From NCBI RefSeq assembly GCF_900292015.1, contig NZ_LR130759.1, positions 4,836,001 through 4,900,000 of the forward strand: a stretch of DNA of 64,000 bases, in the 5' to 3' direction. The position numbers and the translations under genes are program-made. Within the stretch, counting starts at the first letter, position 1; the number at the start of each line of letters is the position of its first letter. This stretch comes from Mycobacterium basiliense (GTDB lineage: Bacteria; Actinomycetota; Actinomycetes; Mycobacteriales; Mycobacteriaceae). This document shows positions 60,006 through 64,000 of this stretch, piece after piece. The notes beneath the pieces are model-generated. The model was not told where the DNA came from, searched no databases, and saw nothing but the letters and a program-made list of their open reading frames with translations.

Positions 60006-60680
60006 TCAGGCCGTGAGCACAGCGTCCAGCGCCGAATAGAACAACCCCAGTCCATCATCGGACGGGCCGGTCAGCGCCCCGATCGCATGTTCGGGGTGGG
60101 GCATCAACCCGACCACACGACCGTTAGGCGAGCTGACGCCAGCGATGTCGTGCAGCGAGCCGTTGACGTTCTCGTGGTATCGGAACACCACCCGCCCGTC
60201 CCCTTCGAGCTGATCGAGCACGGACGCTGGCGCCACGTAGCGTCCCTCGCCGGACTTCAACGGCACCAGCAAGTCCGCATCGGGCTCGAACCGCGATGTC
60301 CAGGCCGTCAACGTCGACCCGACCCGTAGCCAGACGTCACGGCAGATGAAGTGCAACCCCACATTGCGGGTCAGGGCTCCGGGTAGTAGACCGGCCTCGC
60401 AGAGCACCTGAAACCCGTTGCAGATGCCCAGCACCGGCATTCCGCGGCCGGCGGCGGCAACCACCTCCCCCATTACCGGGGCGAATCTAGCGATCGCCCC
60501 AGCCCGGAGGTAGTCACCGTAGGAAAAACCACCCGGAACCACCACCGCGTCGACCCGCTTGAGGTCGGCATCGGCATGCCACAGGCTGACCGCATCGGCA
60601 CCGACTTGCCGCACCGCACGCGCGGCGTCCACGTCATCAAGCGTGCCGGGGAAGGTGACGACGCCGATCCTCACCGTCAC
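60006..60680 (-). CDS. purQ: Phosphoribosylformylglycinamidine synthase subunit PurQ
   Basis: A glutaminase subunit of about 224 residues. The nucleophile Cys is in GICNGFQ, and the His/Glu are in MPHPEHA. It supplies ammonia to PurL. GTG 60680 overlaps the purS stop (GTGA, 60677-60680) and gives the usual length. Confidence 0.94.
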   Translation of the reverse strand: MTVRIGVVTFPGTLDDVDAARAVRQVGADAVSLWHADADLKRVDAVVVPGGFSYGDYLRAGAIARFAPVMGEVVAAAGRGMPVLGICNGFQVLCEAGLLPGALTRNVGLHFICRDVWLRVGSTLTAWTSRFEPDADLLVPLKSGEGRYVAPASVLDQLEGDGRVVFRYHENVNGSLHDIAGVSSPNGRVVGLMPHPEHAIGALTGPSDDGLGLFYSALDAVLTA

Positions 60681-60916
60681 TGCTGATCCCGGCTTATCGT
60701 CCAATCCTCGATTACCGTGTTCGCCAGCAGCGATTCCGCGATCTCGGCGAGGGTGGAATCGTCGACGGTATCGTCAACCTCCAGCTCAAACCTCTTGCCC
60801 TGACGGACATCCGAGACGCCGGGATGCCCTAACCTCCCCAGTGCCCCGACGATCGCCTGCCCCTGCGGATCGAGAATCTCTGCTTTGGGCATCACGTGCA
60901 CGACTACCCGGGCCAC
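60677..60916 (-). CDS. purS: Phosphoribosylformylglycinamidine synthase subunit PurS
   Basis: A 79-residue protein ([30 protein letters not shown] start) that bridges PurQ and PurL. It overlaps purQ by 4 bp, matching the purS-purQ pair Rv0787A-Rv0788. Confidence 0.93.
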   Translation of the reverse strand: MARVVVHVMPKAEILDPQGQAIVGALGRLGHPGVSDVRQGKRFELEVDDTVDDSTLAEIAESLLANTVIEDWTISRDQQ

Positions 60917-60983
60917 CCGCGCTCCTCCTCAGATCCGATTGCTCGGCGCCAACTCTACCGGCGACCGTGGCCGCCACCAACGC

Positions 60984-61667
60984 TTAGGGGCAGGAGGCCA
61001 TGTAGGCCGCACACAGCGGCGTGGTCATGGCGTCCAGAACGGCGGCGTCCGCGATCACCGGCCACTCCACCTGCGGTGCTCCCGCTGTCCACAGCGTGAG
61101 CTCGCTGATCGTGCTACTCGCCAGATGTGCGACAAAATAGGTATGCATGATGATCGCTCCGCTGATCACCGCCGCCATTCGAGTCGGTTCGAGGTCGGTG
61201 ATCGACGGCGACTGGCCAGGCGCCCCCAGCTGGCATGCGCGCAGCGTGGCGACCGCGGTGCCGAACACCGACGCCGCAATGGCACCGCCGCGGGCGGTGT
61301 CACCTCGCCAGTGCAGGATCTGAGCGTGTAGCTGCCACTGCCCGTCCGGGTGGGCCACCGCCGCGCGGCCCGCGACCGCCGAGTCACGGCTGTCCTGCGG
61401 GAAAGCTGGCGTGTTACATGCTTGCTCGAACCGGAACCGCGGTGTTGTCCTGGTGACAGCGGTTGCCGCGTCGGCCAGCCTGGGCCACCCATACACGAAA
61501 TCCAGCGGCACGGCCCGGCGCCCGATCCATGCGGTGCCGGGAATCTTGTCACACACCGGCGGGCAGGTTTCGGGTTCCGCGCGTGCCGGGATCGCGGCAA
61601 CCGCGATCACCAGGCTGCCGGCGACAAGCATCGCCGTCAGGAGCATCCGCGCCGCCGTGGTCCCCAT
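60984..61667 (-). CDS. Exported conserved protein (Rv0787-like)
   Basis: A protein of about 227 residues with an N-terminal signal peptide (MLLTAMLVAGSLVIAVAAIPARA, cleavage near ARA-EP). The mature part has several cysteines (ETCPPVCDKIPG, CAAYMASCP) that may pair outside the cell. I recognise no enzyme family. ATG 61667 lies close to a TACGAT box; longer frames beginning at 61940 overlap the divergent UPF0173 gene. Confidence 0.7.
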   Translation of the reverse strand: MGTTAARMLLTAMLVAGSLVIAVAAIPARAEPETCPPVCDKIPGTAWIGRRAVPLDFVYGWPRLADAATAVTRTTPRFRFEQACNTPAFPQDSRDSAVAGRAAVAHPDGQWQLHAQILHWRGDTARGGAIAASVFGTAVATLRACQLGAPGQSPSITDLEPTRMAAVISGAIIMHTYFVAHLASSTISELTLWTAGAPQVEWPVIADAAVLDAMTTPLCAAYMASCP

Positions 61668-61685
61668 CAGGGCACAATCGTAGAC

Positions 61686-62324
61686 ATGCAACTGACGCAT
61701 TTCGGTCATTCCTGCCTGCTGGCAGAGTTCGGACAAACCAGCGTGCTTTTTGATCCCGGCAGCTTTGCGCACGGCTTCGAAGGGATCACCGGCCTGGCCG
61801 CCATCCTGATCACCCACCAGCATCCCGATCACGTCGACGTCGCCCGGCTGCCCGCTCTGCTCGACACCAACCCGGGCGCGGTACTGTACGCCGACCCACA
61901 GACCACCGCGCAGCTCGGCGCGCCCTGCCAGGAGGTCCACGTGGGCGACGAACTGTCCGTCGGTCAGCTAACCATCCGCGCCGTGGGCGGGCGACACGCC
62001 GTAATCCATCCGGAAATCCCAGTGATAGAGAATATTTCGTATCTGATCGATGACGGTGACCACCGCGCCAGACTGATGCATCCGGGTGACGCGTTGTTCG
62101 TCCCGGACGAACCGGTGGACATCTTGGCCACACCGGCCGCCGCGCCGTGGATGAAAATATCGGAGGCGGTCGACTACCTGCGCGCGGTAGCACCCGCTCG
62201 CGCGGTACCCATCCACCAGGGGATCATCGCTCCCGATGCGCGGGGCATCTACTACGGCCGACTTAGCGAGATGACCAGTACCGACTTCCAGGTGTTGGCT
62301 GAGGAAATCGCGGTGACTTTCTAG
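61686..62324 (+). CDS. UPF0173-type metal-dependent hydrolase (Rv0786c-like)
   Basis: A 212-residue metallo-beta-lactamase-fold hydrolase. Metal-site motifs are HFGHS at the start, THQHPDHVD and later a conserved His. The natural substrate is unknown. It matches Rv0786c and is divergent from the exported protein gene. Confidence 0.87.
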   Translation: MQLTHFGHSCLLAEFGQTSVLFDPGSFAHGFEGITGLAAILITHQHPDHVDVARLPALLDTNPGAVLYADPQTTAQLGAPCQEVHVGDELSVGQLTIRAVGGRHAVIHPEIPVIENISYLIDDGDHRARLMHPGDALFVPDEPVDILATPAAAPWMKISEAVDYLRAVAPARAVPIHQGIIAPDARGIYYGRLSEMTSTDFQVLAEEIAVTF

Positions 62325-62336
62325 GCCGAGCACCGG

Positions 62337-63635
62337 CTAGGTGATGTCTTCGACCGCCCCACGGCCGGCCGCCCGGCCGGAGAAGATGCAGCCACCCAGG
62401 AACGTTCCCTGCAAGGCGCGGTAGCCGTGCACGCCACCCCCGCCAAACCCGGCCACTTCGCCGGCGGCGTGCAACCCGGCGACCGGAGTGCCGTCCGCCT
62501 TGAGGACCCGGGCGTTGAGATCAGTCTCGATTCCCCCCAACGTCTTTCGGGTCACGATGTGCAGCTTGACCGCGATGAGCGGCCCCGCCTTGGGGTCGGT
62601 CAACCGGTGCGGCGCCACCACCCGGCCCAGCCGGTCACCGAGGTAGCCACGGGCGGCTCGAATAGCGGTGACCTGACCGTCCTTGGTGAACTTGTTGACC
62701 ACCTCACGATCGCGCGAGCTGACCGCGGCCGCCACCGTCTCGTGGTCGAGCGGCTCCACATCGGACAACTCGTTCATCGCATCAACGAGCTCGCGCAAAG
62801 AGGCGGCGCTAACAAAGTCCACGCGCCGGTCGATGAACGCCTGCACCGGTCCGGGCGGCCCGGACCGGATCCTCGAACGCAGCAACTGACGGATGCTCTG
62901 CGCGGTTAGGTCTGGGTTTTGCTCCTGGCCGGAAAGCGCGAATTCCTTCTCAATGATCCTGGCGTTCAGGATGAACCAGGTGTAGTCATACCCGGACGAC
63001 GCGATGTACTCCAGGGTGCCCAACGTGTCGAAGCCCGGATAGAGCGGAATCGGCAATCGATTACCCGCCGCGTCCAACCACAGCGCCGACGGGCCGGGAA
63101 TGATCCGGATGCCGTGGTGCGGCCAGATGGGATCGTAGTTGGTGATGCCCTCGGTGCAATGCCACATCCGATCGGGGTTGATGATTCGTGCGCCCGCCTC
63201 TTGAGCGATACCGATCATCCGGCCGTCGACGTGCGCCGGCACCCGCTGAGCAGCTGTTTTGGGATGCGTCCCATCCGCTTGGGCCAGTTCTTGCGCACCA
63301 AGTCGTGATTGCCCCCGATACCAGCCGGGGTCCGGGGCACCGTGCTAGAGCCCGCGCGAAGATCTTCCACCAGCGCGGGCCCGGTACCCCAGGTGCTGTG
63401 AAATCTCGGCACCGAATTGCCATGTCCCTGTGCGTCGTAACCGCCTCGCTCTGCCCAGCCCACCAGAGGGAAAATCTTCAGGCCACGCTCCCGTAGCCAG
63501 CTGCGTTTTTCCCCCGCGGCAAAATCGACGTAGGCGTGTGCCCATTGTTCCGGCCGCTACCAGGCCGGCCAGCCCGGCGCCGACGATGATCACATCAGCG
63601 GTAAACCCGTCCGACCTAGCCGGCAAATCGCTCAT
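62337..63635 (-). pseudogene. Decayed FAD-binding dehydrogenase (Rv0785-like)
   Basis: An intact relative should be about 566 residues. Here the start survives (MSDLPARSDGFTADVIIVGA with GAGLAGLV), but the frame breaks near 63545. Sequence then resumes in other frames (LRERGLKIFPLVGWAERGGY, later GIGGNHDLVRKNWPKRMGR), which implies at least two internal deletions. Another single-base shift lies near 63240, before the intact C-terminal part (PAHVDGRMIGIAQEAGA). The FAD-binding and substrate regions are incomplete, so the gene is probably dead; the 301-residue C-terminal frame (62337-63242) is unlikely to work alone. Confidence 0.75.
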
Positions 63636-63672
63636 GCCGGTACAGGATAGCGACCCTCATCCGGACACCCGA

Positions 63673-64000
63673 CTATGCGGCGTCGAGAATGGCCTTGTGC
63701 GGCAGCCAGCGATAAACCATCGGCGCGGCGCCGTACATCAACGCCAAGTCGATGGCATCGATCATGGCCTGGCGCGGGCCCGACTTGCGTAGCTGACGAG
63801 CCGAAACCGCAACGCGCACGACCCCGCCGCGCCGCGCGATCCGCTCGGATGACAGCACCACCATCCGGCACCACCACGGCTCGGTCAGGAAGCCTTCCCC
63901 GATTCCCAGTACCCGGGCGCGCACCGTGGTCTGACGAACCAGGTCGGTCACCCCGTGAAAATCGGCAAGCAATCGAAAACCATTTTTAGGCAGCGCTTTA
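63673..64000 (-). CDS. Partial conserved protein at the window edge (Rv0784-like)
   Basis: The C-terminal part of a gene that runs off the right end; the frame is still open at 64000 (KALPKNGFRLLADFHG). I match it to the conserved hypothetical Rv0784. Visible patches are EPWWCRMVVLSSERIARRGG and ALMYGAAPMVYRWLPHKA. I cannot assign a function from this fragment. Confidence 0.7.
   Translation of the reverse strand, partial: KALPKNGFRLLADFHGVTDLVRQTTVRARVLGIGEGFLTEPWWCRMVVLSSERIARRGGVVRVAVSARQLRKSGPRQAMIDAIDLALMYGAAPMVYRWLPHKAILDAA

Noticed and set aside
62337..63242. Intact 301-residue dehydrogenase
   Set aside because: It is only the C-terminal part of an Rv0785-like enzyme; the FAD-binding start lies in another frame upstream with pieces missing.

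Overview
The window looks like chromosome from a slow-growing Mycobacterium close to, but outside, the M. tuberculosis complex. Most genes match, in protein and in order, the H37Rv block from about Rv0784 to Rv0831c, shown here in reverse. It also carries a PPE-MPTR gene, desA1, mshD, an orphan MceA, an LCP protein and an encapsulin. The content differs from the H37Rv order as I remember it: a pstS-pstC-pstA set lies between mshD and phoT, a csoR-ctpV copper operon lies beside pabC, and a TIR gene and a RyR-domain gene are inserted near nitrobindin. Gene names and H37Rv numbers are from memory; no database search was run.

Layout. (1) Positions 1-9158 are the end of an integrative element. A three-gene minus-strand operon (two DNA methyltransferases and a 169-residue protein of unknown function) is divergent from a plus-strand McrB-like AAA+ / McrC-like nuclease pair. 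An excisionase-like protein, an XRE regulator and a tyrosine integrase follow, and the integrase ends at the 3' end of tRNA-Phe. (2) 9159-9643 hold tRNA-Phe, tRNA-Asp and tRNA-Glu on minus and tRNA-Lys on plus. (3) 9783-20709 are mostly core genes: a SAM methyltransferase, a deaminase, a KmtR-like regulator with a His-rich metal peptide, desA1, dus, an LCP protein, phoY2 and phoT. (4) 20710-26944 carry the pst operon, mshD, a GlnR-like regulator, a 57-bp tandem repeat and lmeA. (5) 27036-29723 are the sulfur operon (polycysteine leader peptide, DUF4395, cysA2, sseC), a 32-residue membrane peptide and nitrobindin. (6) 29857-33962 hold the RyR/TrkA-N membrane protein and a TIR-TM-sensor protein. 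(7) 33985-35095 hold a possible structured RNA and pabC. (8) 35201-39067 are the csoR copper operon. (9) 39131-63242 hold GcvT-like, DUF3073, purM, purF, an orphan MceA, a HAD lipoprotein, a Stealth transferase, a phosphodiesterase, purL, an M18 aminopeptidase, DyP plus encapsulin, PPE-MPTR, a cupin, YbjN, purQ and purS. (10) The right end has a UPF0173 hydrolase, a decayed FAD dehydrogenase and a truncated gene.

How the parts work together. The purine genes (purM, purF, purL, purQ, purS) are spread over 20 kb. The pst genes, phoT and phoY2 form a phosphate-uptake and signalling group. Metal handling is represented by the KmtR/His-rich pair and the csoR-ctpV operon. Many transcripts appear leaderless: a TANNNT -10 box sits 6-7 nt before the ATG or GTG, and this settles several start codons below.

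Best candidates for new biology: the methyltransferase plus McrBC-like restriction island (arranged like LlaJI), the TIR-TM-PknH-sensor protein beside a RyR/TrkA-N/PGDYG membrane protein, and a possible small transcript at 33985-34168.
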